Origin: Hymenobacter cellulosilyticus
Lineage (GTDB): Bacteria; Bacteroidota; Bacteroidia; Cytophagales; Hymenobacteraceae
Direction of reading: 5' to 3'
DNA: 64,000 nucleotides
NCBI RefSeq assembly: GCF_022919215.1
Contig: NZ_CP095046.1
Span: forward strand, 5,446,501 to 5,510,500
The notes under the pieces are model-generated. The model ran no database searches. It was not told where the DNA came from and saw nothing but the letters and a program-made list of their open reading frames with translations. A program made the position numbers and the translations under genes. Of the stretch, positions 17,572-26,485 are shown one piece after another (within the stretch, counting starts at the first letter, position 1; each line of letters opens with the position of its first letter).

Positions 17572-19707
17572 ATGAAACCCGACTTCGCCCACATTCCCTA
17601 CAACGCCGCTCCCCTGCCCGCCCTGGCTCCCGCTACCGATGGCACTACCACGCCCGAGGGCATTACGGTGAAAAGCCACTACTCGGCGCAGGACGTAGCC
17701 GGGCTCGACCACCTGGGTTTCGGGGCCGGCACGGCGCCTTATCTGCGCGGGCCTTACGCCACGATGTACGTGCAGAATCCCTGGACCATCCGGCAGTACG
17801 CGGGCTTTAGCACGGCTGAAGAATCCAACGCCTTCTACCGCCGCAACCTGGCTGGCGGCCAAAAAGGCCTGTCGGTGGCCTTCGACCTGGCGACTCACCG
17901 GGGCTACGACTCCGACCACCCCCGCGTGGAAGGCGACGTGGGCAAGGCCGGCGTAGCCATCGACTCGGTGGAGGACATGAAGATCTTGTTCGACCAGATT
18001 CCGCTGGACCAGATGTCGGTATCGATGACCATGAACGGGGCGGTGCTGCCGATTATGGCTTTTTACATTACCGCCGCTGAGGAGCAGGGCGTAACGCCGG
18101 AGAAGCTGGCAGGTACCATTCAGAACGACATTCTGAAGGAGTTCATGGTGCGCAACACCTACATCTACCCGCCCGAGCCAAGCATGCGCATCATTGCCGA
18201 CATCTTCGCCTACACGGCCAAGCACATGCCCAAGTTCAACTCCATCAGCATCTCGGGCTACCACATGCAGGAAGCCGGAGCCACGGCCGATATCGAGTTG
18301 GCCTACACCCTGGCCGACGGCCTGGAGTACGTGCGCGCCGGCCTGGCCGTGGGCATGGACGTGGACCAGTTTGCGCCCCGCCTGTCCTTTTTCTGGGCCA
18401 TCGGGATGAACCACTTCATGGAAATTGCCAAGCTGCGGGCCGGCCGCCTACTCTGGGCCAAGCTCATGAAGCAGTTCAACCCCCAGAACCCGAAAAGCCT
18501 GGCCCTGCGCACACACTGCCAGACCTCGGGCTACTCGCTTACCGAGCAGGACCCCTTCAACAACGTGGCCCGCACCGCTGTGGAAGCCCTGGCCGCGGCC
18601 CTGGGCGGCACCCAGAGCCTGCACACCAACGCCCTCGACGAGGCCATTGCCCTGCCCACCGACTTCTCGGCCCGCATTGCCCGCAACACCCAGCTCTACC
18701 TTCAGCACGAAACCGACATTACCCGCGTCGTGGACCCCTGGGGCGGTTCCTATTATGTAGAAAGCCTGACCCACGAGCTGGCCGACAAAGCCTGGGCCCT
18801 GATTCAGGAAGTGGAAAGCCTGGGCGGCATGGCCAAGGCCATTGAAACCGGCCTGCCCAAGATGCGCATCGAGGAAGCCTCGGCCCGCAAGCAGGCCCGC
18901 ATCGACTCAGGCAAGGAAACGGTGGTAGGCGTAAACAAGTACCGCCTCACCGACCGGCAGCTGGGCGACGAGCAGCAAATCGACGTGCTCGACATCGACA
19001 ACGCCGCCGTGCGCACGTCCCAGATTGAGCGCCTCAACAAGATCAAGGCCGAGCGTGATGCCGAGGCGGTAAAAGCCGCCTTGACGGCTCTCACCGACGC
19101 GGCCCGCAGCGGACAGGGCAACCTGCTGGAACTGGCCGTCAGCGCCGCCCGCCTGCGCGCTACCCTGGGCGAGATTTCCGATGCCCTGGAAGCCGTGTAC
19201 GGCCGCCACCAGGCTACCATCCGGGCTATTTCGGGCGTGTATTCGGCCGAGATGAACTACGACGAGGAGTTTGCCAAGGCCCGCGCCGCCGCCGATGCTT
19301 TTGCCGTGGCCGAAGGCCGCCGCCCCCGCATGATGGTGGCCAAAATGGGCCAGGACGGGCACGACCGGGGCTCCAAGATTATTGCCACTTCCTTTGCCGA
19401 CGTGGGCTTCGACGTGGACATCGCGCCCCTGTTCCAAACGCCCGCCGAAGTAGCCCGCCAGGCCACCGAGAACGACGTGCACGTAGTGGGCGTGAGCAGC
19501 CTCGCTGCCGGCCACAAAACCCTGATTCCCCAGCTGATTCAGGAGCTGCGGCAGCTCGGCCGCGAAGACATCCTCGTCATTGCCGGCGGCGTCATCCCCG
19601 CCCAGGACTACGACTTCCTCTACAATGCCGGCGTCGTCGGCGTCTATGGACCGGGAACGGTCATTGCCGTGGCGGCCCAGGAGATTCTGCGGAAGCTGGA
19701 GGAGTAA
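17572..19707 (+). CDS. mutB: methylmalonyl-CoA mutase large (catalytic) subunit
   Basis: Adenosylcobalamin-dependent enzyme interconverting (R)-methylmalonyl-CoA and succinyl-CoA in propionate metabolism. The 711-residue product has the TIM-barrel domain ([36 protein letters not shown]-type [19 protein letters not shown]) and the C-terminal B12-binding domain with [13 protein letters not shown] near residue 595, where the His of DGHDRG ligates cobalt. An intact frame and normal length support full function. Partner mutA lies 1.7 kb upstream on the same strand, separated by an oppositely oriented barrel gene. meaB is about 27 kb downstream. Its own promoter is likely (TATCTTTC at 17521). Confidence 0.98.
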   Translation: MKPDFAHIPYNAAPLPALAPATDGTTTPEGITVKSHYSAQDVAGLDHLGFGAGTAPYLRGPYATMYVQNPWTIRQYAGFSTAEESNAFYRRNLAGGQKGLSVAFDLATHRGYDSDHPRVEGDVGKAGVAIDSVEDMKILFDQIPLDQMSVSMTMNGAVLPIMAFYITAAEEQGVTPEKLAGTIQNDILKEFMVRNTYIYPPEPSMRIIADIFAYTAKHMPKFNSISISGYHMQEAGATADIELAYTLADGLEYVRAGLAVGMDVDQFAPRLSFFWAIGMNHFMEIAKLRAGRLLWAKLMKQFNPQNPKSLALRTHCQTSGYSLTEQDPFNNVARTAVEALAAALGGTQSLHTNALDEAIALPTDFSARIARNTQLYLQHETDITRVVDPWGGSYYVESLTHELADKAWALIQEVESLGGMAKAIETGLPKMRIEEASARKQARIDSGKETVVGVNKYRLTDRQLGDEQQIDVLDIDNAAVRTSQIERLNKIKAERDAEAVKAALTALTDAARSGQGNLLELAVSAARLRATLGEISDALEAVYGRHQATIRAISGVYSAEMNYDEEFAKARAAADAFAVAEGRRPRMMVAKMGQDGHDRGSKIIATSFADVGFDVDIAPLFQTPAEVARQATENDVHVVGVSSLAAGHKTLIPQLIQELRQLGREDILVIAGGVIPAQDYDFLYNAGVVGVYGPGTVIAVAAQEILRKLEE

Positions 19708-19745
19708 ATTTAGTACATGCTCATTTCATAAAGTTATATTTCAAA

Positions 19746-22189
19746 ATGGCTACTCATAACGTTTTCCAAGATTGGTCAGAAGCCTCAGAATCCTTTGACG
19801 AGATAAAAAAATATATTCAAAATCGAGATATAACCTCAATAAACGAAGCTCAAACCAGGTTTGATATTATAGACAGAATAATACGAGAGTTCCTATCCTG
19901 GCAATATGGCAACATCGATGTTGAATCATTCGCAAGAGGAGAGAAAGCAAATTTTGTAGATTATATTCTAAAATCTGGCGACTATACAATCGTAGTAGAA
20001 GCAAAAAGGGCGGGAGCCTCTTTCCCAAACCCAAGCTTCAAAAGCAAGTTAAAACTAAATGGAACTGTGCTCGGACAAGGAGAAATTGCTGATGCAATAA
20101 AGCAAGCAGAAAATTATGCATTAGAAAAAGAAGCAGACATAGTGGTCGTTACTAATGGAGTTTGTTGGTGCTTTTATTCGGCCGTAAATAAAACCCAAGA
20201 AACTTATGCAAATATTTTATTTCCTTTCGACAAATACGGTCATGCGGAACAACTATTTGATATATTCTCACTTGTAAGAGTCAGCAACAAAAGCCTAGAT
20301 TCGTTAAATAACAAACCTATATCACCAGAAAATAGACTAATAAATATATCCAATTATAAAAGCATGAGAATAGACAGGAATAGCATAGCTGAATATATAA
20401 CCCCTGCACTGGACAATGCTCTTTATGCAGATGCACTACTAGAGAATACAGATGCACTTGGTGAATGTTTTGTCTCTACTGAATCAAGAACTAAATACGA
20501 CAGCGTACTACGAATGCATTTGGCAGACCCTAAGCCAAATATATTTGACCAAAACAACAGCGCAAAAAGGATTAAGAAAGACAAACCTGACGGAGACCAT
20601 ATTGGCAATATTTTAAAAGCACCTAAAGCCACATTTGCTCCTCCGGTCACTTTATTGATAGGATCAGTAGGATCCGGCAAGTCCACTTTTCTGAAACATT
20701 TTGAACTAATATCTGGAAAGGAGCTACTAAATAAAACAAAATCACACTGGATTTACATAGACTTTGAAAAGATGGGGCAAACAGGAAACCCAGAATTTTT
20801 ATATATGAAGAATTATTAAAGTATTTGTATGAAAATACAGAATACAAAACTACAATAGAGCCAGCGTACAGTGACGAAATAGCTGCGTTAGCAAGAGGGC
20901 CTTATGCGCCAATATTCCTCAATAAAGAAGAGTTTAATAAAGTTATTTTTAATGATCTAATCAAAAAAGACCTAGACCACAAAGAACCATATGTAGACAA
21001 AGTATTTAAGTATCTTGTAAAGCATCATCTATGTGTTGTAGTTTTAGATAACGTTGACCTATACGAGGATGAAAAGCTAGAAACCTCAGTATTCTCTGAG
21101 GGATTGGCATTATCAAAGAGAATACACGTAAATGTATTTGTTAGTATAAGAGACACAACTTTTGTAAAACACAGCTCAAATTCGACTTTTAATGCTTATG
21201 AACTAAGAAAGCTATGGATTGACGCCCCACCTTTTAGGGAAGTATTGTCGAGAAGACTGTCTTATTCTAAAAAGATACTAGAGAAGGAACAAGGAAAAAT
21301 TCCATTTGCCAATGGAATAACTTTGAATGTATCTGACCTTGCTTCATTCTTTGACATAGTACAAAAAAGTATTCTTGACGAAGGCACAGGTCAGTACATT
21401 GATTCTGTATCAGACTTAAATATAAGGAAAGGGATAGGCTTAGTAACTAACCTTCTCACATCAGGCCATATCCATGCAGACACAGCAATACAAAGGTACT
21501 TGAGTGGGGGTGACAAATATCATTTTCCTTTCCACGAAGTCTTTAAAGGATCTATGCTAGGCTATTGGAGGCATTTTAGAGAGGATGCTACAGACTGCAT
21601 TAACTTATTTGACTCAAAGCTAAACTCTAAAAAACTCAGGCTATTACGATTATATATCCTATCATATTTAGTAGATAGAGCTTCGAATGCTTCTACATTG
21701 AATACAACTATCAATGATATTTTTGATAAATTCTCAAAGTGCGCCATAACCATTTCTCAAATAACAACGGTTATTGACCATCTAACTAAGAAAGGTTTAA
21801 CTAAATCTCTTTCAGCTGGAGAAATAACCGAACAGTCGGCAGTAGCAGCTACAAAATCTGGAGGATATTACATTAGAATTTTAACCGATACATTAGTTTA
21901 CACTGAAGAATGCATGTATGACACAGCAATAGAAGACGCAGAAACCTGGCAGCAAATATCTGAATTAACTAATGACATAAATAGAAAATCAAATTTATAT
22001 GCCAGAATGAATTTGAGAAAAGAACGAGTCTCAATATTTATGACATATTTAAAGATGCTAGAGGACTCACTATTCAAAGACACAGGAATAGATATTAGCA
22101 ATCTAAAATCTATCACAGAAATAGAAGCAAGTGTAACAGAAGAAATCAATGGAGCCCTTCTTAAATTAAAAGCAAGGGAGAGAAGATAG
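19746..22189 (+). CDS. HsdR-type nuclease domain fused to P-loop NTPase, frame broken; candidate defence protein
   Basis: Repaired product about 814 residues. Residues 40-140 form a type I restriction R-subunit-like nuclease domain: RFDIIDRIIREFLSW, then Asp72 in FVDYIL, VVEAK (Glu85, Lys87) and QAENY (Gln120-Tyr124), i.e. the D-ExK plus QxxxY set. Walker A IGSVGSGKST is at about residues 304-313 and Walker B VVVLDNVD at about 433-440. The C-terminal half is helical, unassigned, perhaps sensing. The frame breaks at the five-T run 20796-20800. A sixth T gives NPEFFIYEELLKYLYENTEY. The gene is strongly AT-rich against GC-rich neighbours, which suggests horizontal transfer. No helicase motor motifs II-VI or methylase seen. 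A one-gene anti-phage system is plausible but unproven. Confidence 0.75.
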
Positions 22190-22290
22190 AGCTAGTTGAG
22201 AATCTTAATAAGGATAATCTGCCCCCGGCCCGCCCACCAGCGGGCCGGTTTCGTTTCTCCCCCGCCCCCGCCGCCTCGGCGGCCACTCCC

Positions 22291-22479
22291 GCTGCTTCGA
22301 AGCTCGTTTACACTGCTTAGAATGTCATTCACGGTGCTTCGAAGATGCTTCACGGGTCTTAGGAGGTCGTTCACGCATCTTTGAACATCGTTCACACTGC
22401 TTAGAAGATCATTCACGCCCGTTAGAAGAGGATTCACGCGGCTTAGTAGCTCGTTCAAGGGTCTTAGAAGATCATTCAC
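22291..22479. repeat. tandem array of nine 21-bp units
   Basis: Nine consecutive degenerate 21-base units with no spacer. The minus-strand consensus is GTGAAYGAYCTTCTAAGMRSY. Because 21 is a multiple of three, the minus strand can be read as nine heptads VNDLLSS-like (VNDLLRP, LNELLSR, VNPLLTG, VNDLLSS, VNDVQRC, VNDLLRP, VKHLRST, VNDILSS, VNELRSS). Whether it is translated is unknown. Confidence 0.85.
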
Positions 22480-22593
22480 ACCGTAGGGGCCAGCATTTGT
22501 ACCGCCCTACTCCTTGTTCATAGGGCCAATAGGCCGTTGCGTACCGAACTGGCTTATAGGCTATTGCCAGCGCAGACGACTTTAGTTAATGTT

Positions 22594-22626
22594 ACGGATA
22601 GTATTCATTATTATTATGCTATCCGT
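22594..22626 (+). promoter_or_regulatory. hairpin abutting the start codon of the gene at 22627
   Basis: ACGGATAG (22594-22601) pairs with CTATCCGT (22619-22626) around an AT-rich 17-base loop. The second arm ends exactly at the ATG. It could be an operator or a translation-controlling stem. Confidence 0.4.
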
Positions 22627-23340
22627 ATGAAAAAGAACAAGCCCGAGGTGCGGCAGTACCTCAGCACCGACAGCAAGATGCGCCAGGAGATGCGCACCAT
22701 GCACGGGCATTACCTTACCGATCTGGCGGCCTTCACCGCCTTCAATCCCACCTTTACCGCCGCCTTTGGGCAGCAGTGGCTGGCGGCCCTGGAGGCGGCC
22801 GAGCAGGCCACTTCCGGCAACCTGCTGCGCGCCGATCTGCGCGAGGACACCCAGACCGTGGAAAGCCTTATGGAACAGTCCCGGACCCAGGTGCAGGCCC
22901 TGTTTTACTACGTGGAGCAGGCCTTTCCCAAGAACCCCGGCCGCCTCGACCAGTACGGTAAAAAGCAGTACGCCCAGGCCCGGCAGAAGCACGACAAGAT
23001 GCGGGCCCTGCTCTCCACGGCCCTCAGCGCCGCCACCCGCGACCAAGATGAACTGAGCAAGCACGGTTTCACGGCGGCCAAGCTGGCCACCCTGGAGCAG
23101 CTGAGCAAGGACCTCGACCGGGCCGATACCACCCAGGAAATCCGCAAGGGCGCCAACACCGAAGGTTCTGACGACTACGTGCGCCTCCAGAACGCGGCCT
23201 ATAGCTTCGGACAGCAGCTGAGCAAGGCCGCCAAAGTGGCCTTCGCCACCGCCCCAGTCAAACAGAAGCTCTACCGCCTCGCCAAAGCCGAGGCGCCCGA
23301 GGACAACGCAAGCCCCAAACCGGGCGAGCCCGCCAAGTAG
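22627..23340 (+). CDS. hypothetical helical protein, 237 aa
   Basis: Not recognised. ATG 22627 (MKKNKPEVRQYLSTDSK) is chosen over a start 30 codons upstream because the upstream codons run through the AT-rich hairpin. The product is soluble and helical, with Gln/Ala-rich amphipathic helices (QTVESLMEQSRTQVQALFYY; YGKKQYAQARQKHDKMRAL; LEQLSKDLDRADTTQEIR) and a Pro/Glu-rich tail. There are no Cys residues and no signal peptide, so a four-helix bundle-like cytosolic protein is likely. It lies directly downstream of the 21-bp repeat array, which may or may not be related. Confidence 0.75.
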   Translation: MKKNKPEVRQYLSTDSKMRQEMRTMHGHYLTDLAAFTAFNPTFTAAFGQQWLAALEAAEQATSGNLLRADLREDTQTVESLMEQSRTQVQALFYYVEQAFPKNPGRLDQYGKKQYAQARQKHDKMRALLSTALSAATRDQDELSKHGFTAAKLATLEQLSKDLDRADTTQEIRKGANTEGSDDYVRLQNAAYSFGQQLSKAAKVAFATAPVKQKLYRLAKAEAPEDNASPKPGEPAK

Positions 23341-23476
23341 CCCGTCTGCCGCCCATCTTTTCGCCCGCCTCCTATCATTTACTGCTTATCGTCAGCCTTT
23401 TATAGCCGGCCATTCATCCTCAATCTTTTTCCGTCTTCCGTTTTTCACCCACTTTTCTCCGTCTGCTTTTCTCCGT

Positions 23477-23537
23477 CTGTCATCCTGAGCAACGCGAAGG
23501 ACCTTCCTCGCTTACCCCACCAAGTCTGATACCAACG
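23477..23537 (+). repeat. dispersed repeat, copy A
   Basis: Begins CTGTCATCCTGAGC, continues through GCGAAGGACCTTCCTC and ends TACCAACG. It shares this architecture over about 60 bases with copy C (23973-24032). The last base overlaps the start region of the GIY-YIG gene. Confidence 0.8.
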
Positions 23538-23839
23538 TGCTAAACGCCCACGGCTACTACGTCTACATCGTCACGAACCCGGCCAAGACTTCGCTCTACA
23601 CCGGCGTGACGAATGATGTGCGGCGCCGGGTGCAGGAGCACTTTGACAACCGGGGCAACCCCAGCACGTTTGCCGAGCACTACTACTGCTACAATCTGGT
23701 CTATGTCGAGTATTTCGAGCATATCGAAGGCGCCATTGCCCGGGAGAAGGAAATTAAAGGCTGGACGCGGGCGAAGAAGGATGCACTGATTGCAGTGGAG
23801 AATCCGCAGTGGCTGACGCTGAATTATGCGGAGCTGTGA
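23537..23839 (+). CDS. GIY-YIG nuclease family protein
   Basis: 100-residue stand-alone GIY-YIG domain (UPF0213/YhbQ type). The motif pair is YYVYIVTN (residues 7-14) and LYTGVTNDVRRRVQEH (about 21-36, with the catalytic-type Arg). Then AIAREKEIKGWTRAKK (about 66-81), containing the conserved Glu, and a Trp-containing tail. Small proteins of this kind are putative structure-specific endonucleases. The gene is bounded upstream by repeat copy A and downstream by inverted copy B and direct copy C of the same dispersed element. This suggests a nuclease-repeat cassette (inference). Confidence 0.92.
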   Translation: MLNAHGYYVYIVTNPAKTSLYTGVTNDVRRRVQEHFDNRGNPSTFAEHYYCYNLVYVEYFEHIEGAIAREKEIKGWTRAKKDALIAVENPQWLTLNYAEL

Positions 23840-23875
23840 GCTTTGGAGCAGGGAATATGCCTTGTCACTTAGGGG

Positions 23876-23918
23876 AGGCAGGTCCTTCGCTCTGCTTCGC
23901 GCCGCTCAGGATGACAGA
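23876..23918 (-). repeat. dispersed repeat, copy B (inverted)
   Basis: Read on the minus strand: CTGTCATCCTGAGCGGCGCG, then AAGCAGAGCGAAGGACCTGCCT. Same element as copies A and C, opposite orientation, 37 bases after the GIY-YIG stop. Confidence 0.8.
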
Positions 23919-23972
23919 TGATTATTTTGCTGTAAAAATCCTTTGAGTAGTGGATAACGAAGGTCCCCTCGT

Positions 23973-24032
23973 CTGTCATCCTGAGCTTGCGAAGGACCTG
24001 CCTCTTCTACCCCACTACCCTTGATGCCAACG
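23973..24032 (+). repeat. dispersed repeat, copy C
   Basis: CTGTCATCCTGAGCTTGCGA, then AGGACCTGCCTC and a tail TACCCCACTA...GATGCCAACG parallel to copy A. It is followed at once by the terminator hairpin. Confidence 0.8.
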
Positions 24033-24034
24033 AC

Positions 24035-24071
24035 AAGAAGCCCTTTACCAGCAAATGGTAAAGGGCTTCTT
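24035..24071. terminator. terminator of the MBL-fold gene
   Basis: 16-bp perfect stem AAGAAGCCCTTTACCA / TGGTAAAGGGCTTCTT with a 5-base loop, able to work on both strands. It follows the minus-strand gene ending at 24106. Confidence 0.85.
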
Positions 24072-24105
24072 GAATAGATAGAGGGGAGTAAGCGGGGAGT
24101 GGGTA

Positions 24106-24876
24106 TTAGTTGGGCTGAAGAGTCAGCCACTCGCCGTCGGCAGGCACGTGGACGCGGGCGGTGAGGCCTTGCTGGGCGAGGTAGGCGCGGGTAGTGGCGC
24201 GGTCTTCGGCGCAGTGGTTCACGGCCTCCAGGTGCACGGCGTAGATGCTGGCTTGCGGGGCGTGGCGGGCTACCTGGGCTACGTCGGCGGCCGTCATGAC
24301 AATGGCACCGCCTTGCAGGAACTGGGCAGCGCCGGCGTTGACCACAATAAAGTTGGGGTGGTAGAGGTCGAGGGCCTGCTCCACCTCCTCGCACCAGATG
24401 GTGTCGCCGGCAATGTAGAGGCGCTGCCCCTCGGCTTCCACCACGAAACCCGACACAGTGCCCATCTGCCGCCCGATTTCGCCCCGGCCGTGCTGCCCGC
24501 TGGTGCGGTAAACGCGGATTCCTTCCCACTCCAACTGGGTGTCGATGGGCAGTACCTGAGTGAAGCCGGCGGTGCGCAGGAGTTCGGTGTCGGCGGGCTG
24601 GCAGAGAATGGGCAGATCTTTGGGCAGCTGCTGCTGGGCTACGGTGTCCCAGTGGTCGAGGTGGGTGTGGGTGAGCAGCACCGCGTCGAGGGAAGCCAGC
24701 AGGGCGGGCAGCTCGGTGGCAGCAAAGGGCAGGTCGACGGTGGGGTTGCGCACGGTGTTGGCCGTTTGCGGGATGGGGTCGTACTGGAAGCGGGGTGCCA
24801 GCAGCGGATCGACGAGCAGGGTTTTGCCCGCCACCTTGAGCAGTAGCGTGGCATTGCGAATTAGTTGAACTTGCAT
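24106..24876 (-). CDS. MBL-fold metallo-hydrolase
   Basis: 256-residue cytosolic metallo-beta-lactamase-fold protein of the UlaG/YtnP-like group. Metal motif HTHLDHWD at about residues 71-78, then VYRTSGQHGRGE, YIAGDTIWCEE (the Asp ligand) and a final YAVHLEAVNHCAED. No signal peptide. It is divergent from an HxlR regulator across a 173-base gap holding a palindromic operator, so it is probably controlled by that regulator in response to an electrophile or redox signal (inference from context). Confidence 0.9.
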   Translation of the reverse strand: MQVQLIRNATLLLKVAGKTLLVDPLLAPRFQYDPIPQTANTVRNPTVDLPFAATELPALLASLDAVLLTHTHLDHWDTVAQQQLPKDLPILCQPADTELLRTAGFTQVLPIDTQLEWEGIRVYRTSGQHGRGEIGRQMGTVSGFVVEAEGQRLYIAGDTIWCEEVEQALDLYHPNFIVVNAGAAQFLQGGAIVMTAADVAQVARHAPQASIYAVHLEAVNHCAEDRATTRAYLAQQGLTARVHVPADGEWLTLQPN

Positions 24877-24994
24877 GAGAAAAGCGGGTTAAGAGTGGCA
24901 GTCTGAGCACTGAGTGACACTGAGCGGAACCGATACGGCTAGCGGCCCATTCCGAACAAGTCAAAAGTAGATAGCCTCCTACCTTGCCCCAAGA

Positions 24995-25014
24995 AGGTTA
25001 CCAACTGGTAACCT
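24995..25014. promoter_or_regulatory. palindromic operator, likely for the HxlR regulator
   Basis: Arms AGGTTACC and GGTAACCT separated by AACT, in the gap between the divergent MBL-hydrolase and hxlR-type genes, 36 bases before the regulator ATG. HxlR-family dimers bind such GTAAC-type inverted repeats. Confidence 0.65.
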
Positions 25015-25049
25015 GTTCACCTTTTTGTTTCCCACTTCGTTTGCCAGCC

Positions 25050-25388
25050 ATGCGCCATACCTACCACGATGTCGAATTTTGCGCCACCCGCGTGGCCCTG
25101 GGTCTGCTGGCGGGCAAGTGGAAGCCCATTATCCTTTTCCACCTGTTTTCGGGTCCCCGGCGCTTTACCGAGCTGTGGCGCGACATCCCGCGGGTATCCA
25201 AGAAAGTGCTGTTGGAGCAGCTGCGGCAGCTGGAAGCGGCTGGCCTGGTGGAGCGCACCGTGCACAACGGCTTTCCGCCCGAAGTCACCTACCAGCTTTC
25301 GACCAAGGGCGCCGAGCTGGGCCCCATTCTGCACCGCCTCGACCAGTGGGCCGTAACGCACATTGCAGGCGTGGTGCAGATTTCCTGA
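25050..25388 (+). CDS. HxlR family winged-helix transcriptional regulator
   Basis: 112-residue DNA-binding regulator of the MarR-like HxlR family. CATRVALGLLAGKWKPIILF holds the N-terminal family Cys (about residue 10), then FSGPRRFTELWRDIPRVSKK (helix-turn-helix), LLEQLRQLEAAGLVERTV and the wing with PPEVTYQLSTKGAEL. ATG 25050 is used because the family begins shortly before the conserved Cys. The in-frame ATG at 24984 lies ahead of the operator. The divergent MBL-fold gene is the likely target. Confidence 0.93.
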   Translation: MRHTYHDVEFCATRVALGLLAGKWKPIILFHLFSGPRRFTELWRDIPRVSKKVLLEQLRQLEAAGLVERTVHNGFPPEVTYQLSTKGAELGPILHRLDQWAVTHIAGVVQIS

Positions 25389-25430
25389 GGGCGCCCGTGG
25401 CCGGCGGGCCGCACGGCCGAACTTTCCCGC

Positions 25431-25438
25431 TACTTTTG
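25431..25438 (+). promoter_or_regulatory. -7 promoter element for the gene at 25463
   Basis: TACTTTTG, exact match to TAnnTTTG, 24 bases before the ATG. Confidence 0.5.
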
Positions 25439-25462
25439 AAGCTTCACAACTTCACCTCCGCT

Positions 25463-25906
25463 ATGCGCATCGACGAACTAGACCAGGAAGACGCCGACAT
25501 TGATTGGTTTGCCGTGGACAGTCAGGGCCACGTCCTGCACGTGGCTTCCGGCGGCGGCATTCTGCCCGAATCGGTGGCGGCCTCCCAGGAAGTGCTGCTC
25601 GAATTGCACCAATATTTCCTGACCTTACCCGACACCACCGCTGCTGAGGCCGCTGCAGTGGAAGACGGGGCCGAGCAGGCCGGGGGCTACCAGAGCTTTG
25701 CCCGCTACGCCCGTCGCGGCCTGTTTTCCTTCGAGAAAACCCGCCTGCACGAGCGCGCCGACACCCGCTACCACCTCGTGGCCCGGCCGGTGGTGCCTTT
25801 GCTGGTCAGTCAGCTGCCCAAGCCGCTGGCGCAGCTGCTGAGCCGTACCCAGCTGCCGGAGGCGGTCGTCGGGTTCCGGCAGCTGGACGTTACCCGCATT
25901 CTGTAG
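25463..25906 (+). CDS. hypothetical protein, 147 aa
   Basis: Not recognised. Begins MRIDELDQEDADIDWFAVDS; an acidic N-terminus is followed by HVLHVASGGGILPESVAASQ and a basic C-terminal half with FARYARRGLFSFEKTRL and YHLVARPVVPLLVSQLP. No signal peptide, no Cys. ATG 25463 lies 24 bases after an exact -7 element. The frame is also open upstream, across the end of the hxlR gene, but that part is a shadow. A similar small protein follows at 26013. Confidence 0.75.
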   Translation: MRIDELDQEDADIDWFAVDSQGHVLHVASGGGILPESVAASQEVLLELHQYFLTLPDTTAAEAAAVEDGAEQAGGYQSFARYARRGLFSFEKTRLHERADTRYHLVARPVVPLLVSQLPKPLAQLLSRTQLPEAVVGFRQLDVTRIL

Positions 25907-26012
25907 GCAGTTGCTCCTCAGCGTAGCGGCTCAGGATGGGTTTTGCCACCGTCAGCTGACCGCAGGGATGGGGTTCTGCGTAGAGCCAGTGCACCACCTC
26001 CGTTATCTGTTC

Positions 26013-26299
26013 ATGGAACCCAACCCCATTATTCCGGCCGGCGTCTTTGCCCGCATCGAGCACCAGGGCCAGCCCCTGACCGTCGTTAAAATTCAGGAAG
26101 CCTACCAGGGCGACGTAAGCCAGCTGCAGCGGGAACTGAGCACCGCCCTGGAGCTGGCTCCCGGGGCAGCCTTGCTGGTACTGCCCATCGAAGGCCCCCG
26201 TTGCTTAGTCAGGGCCAGGCCGAGCAGCTCTACAACGACTTTCTCTCGACCAATACCGCGGCCGTGGCCGAGCAGACCTGGCAGCCCATCTGGGGCTAA
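26013..26299 (+). CDS. hypothetical protein, 95 aa, frame broken
   Basis: Not recognised. From ATG 26013: MEPNPIIPAGVFARIEHQGQ, then LTVVKIQEAYQGDVSQLQR. The frame breaks in the five-C run 26195-26199. With one more C it reads PIEGPPLLSQGQAEQLYND, then FLSTNTAAVAEQTWQPIWG-stop at 26299, giving 95 residues. A terminator hairpin follows 40 bases later, which supports 26299 as the true end. Small soluble protein, function unknown. Confidence 0.65.
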
Positions 26300-26339
26300 A
26301 AGCACTGCTCGATTAGTATCAATATGCGGCATTACCAGG

Positions 26340-26366
26340 GCCCGGCTACTCTAGCCGGGCTTTTTT
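26340..26366 (+). terminator. terminator after the gene at 26013
   Basis: GCCCGGCTA / TAGCCGGGC stem with 3-base loop followed by six T. Confidence 0.9.
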
Positions 26367-26485
26367 GTGACCGGGCCTACTGTACCACGGTGGGCATGCA
26401 ACCATCGGCAGCGCGAGTGAGTCATGCTCGGGTAGCCAGACGGCTGTATCTTAGCCTGCTTTTTCGTTTTTCACTTATCCTCTTT

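Larger units (their letters stand above)
22190..22626. other. 437-base intergenic region with repeat array and hairpin
   Basis: Holds a C-rich stretch (22236-22290), the 9 x 21 bp tandem array (22291-22479) and, just before the next ATG, the hairpin at 22594-22626. A 95-codon frame can be read through the array on the minus strand, but it lacks an ATG start. Confidence 0.6.

Noticed and set aside
19746..22189. Complete type I restriction system
   Set aside because: No HsdM, HsdS or helicase motor motifs here or in neighbouring genes; only the nuclease domain is HsdR-like.
22192..22479. 95-codon minus-strand frame through the 21-bp repeat
   Set aside because: Starts at a GTG inside the array with no ribosome site and runs into Gly/Arg low complexity; reported as a repeat with a coding possibility only.
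23906..24964. 352-codon Arg/Pro/His-rich minus-strand frame
   Set aside because: Shadow of the MBL hydrolase; low-complexity composition typical of out-of-frame GC-rich sequence.
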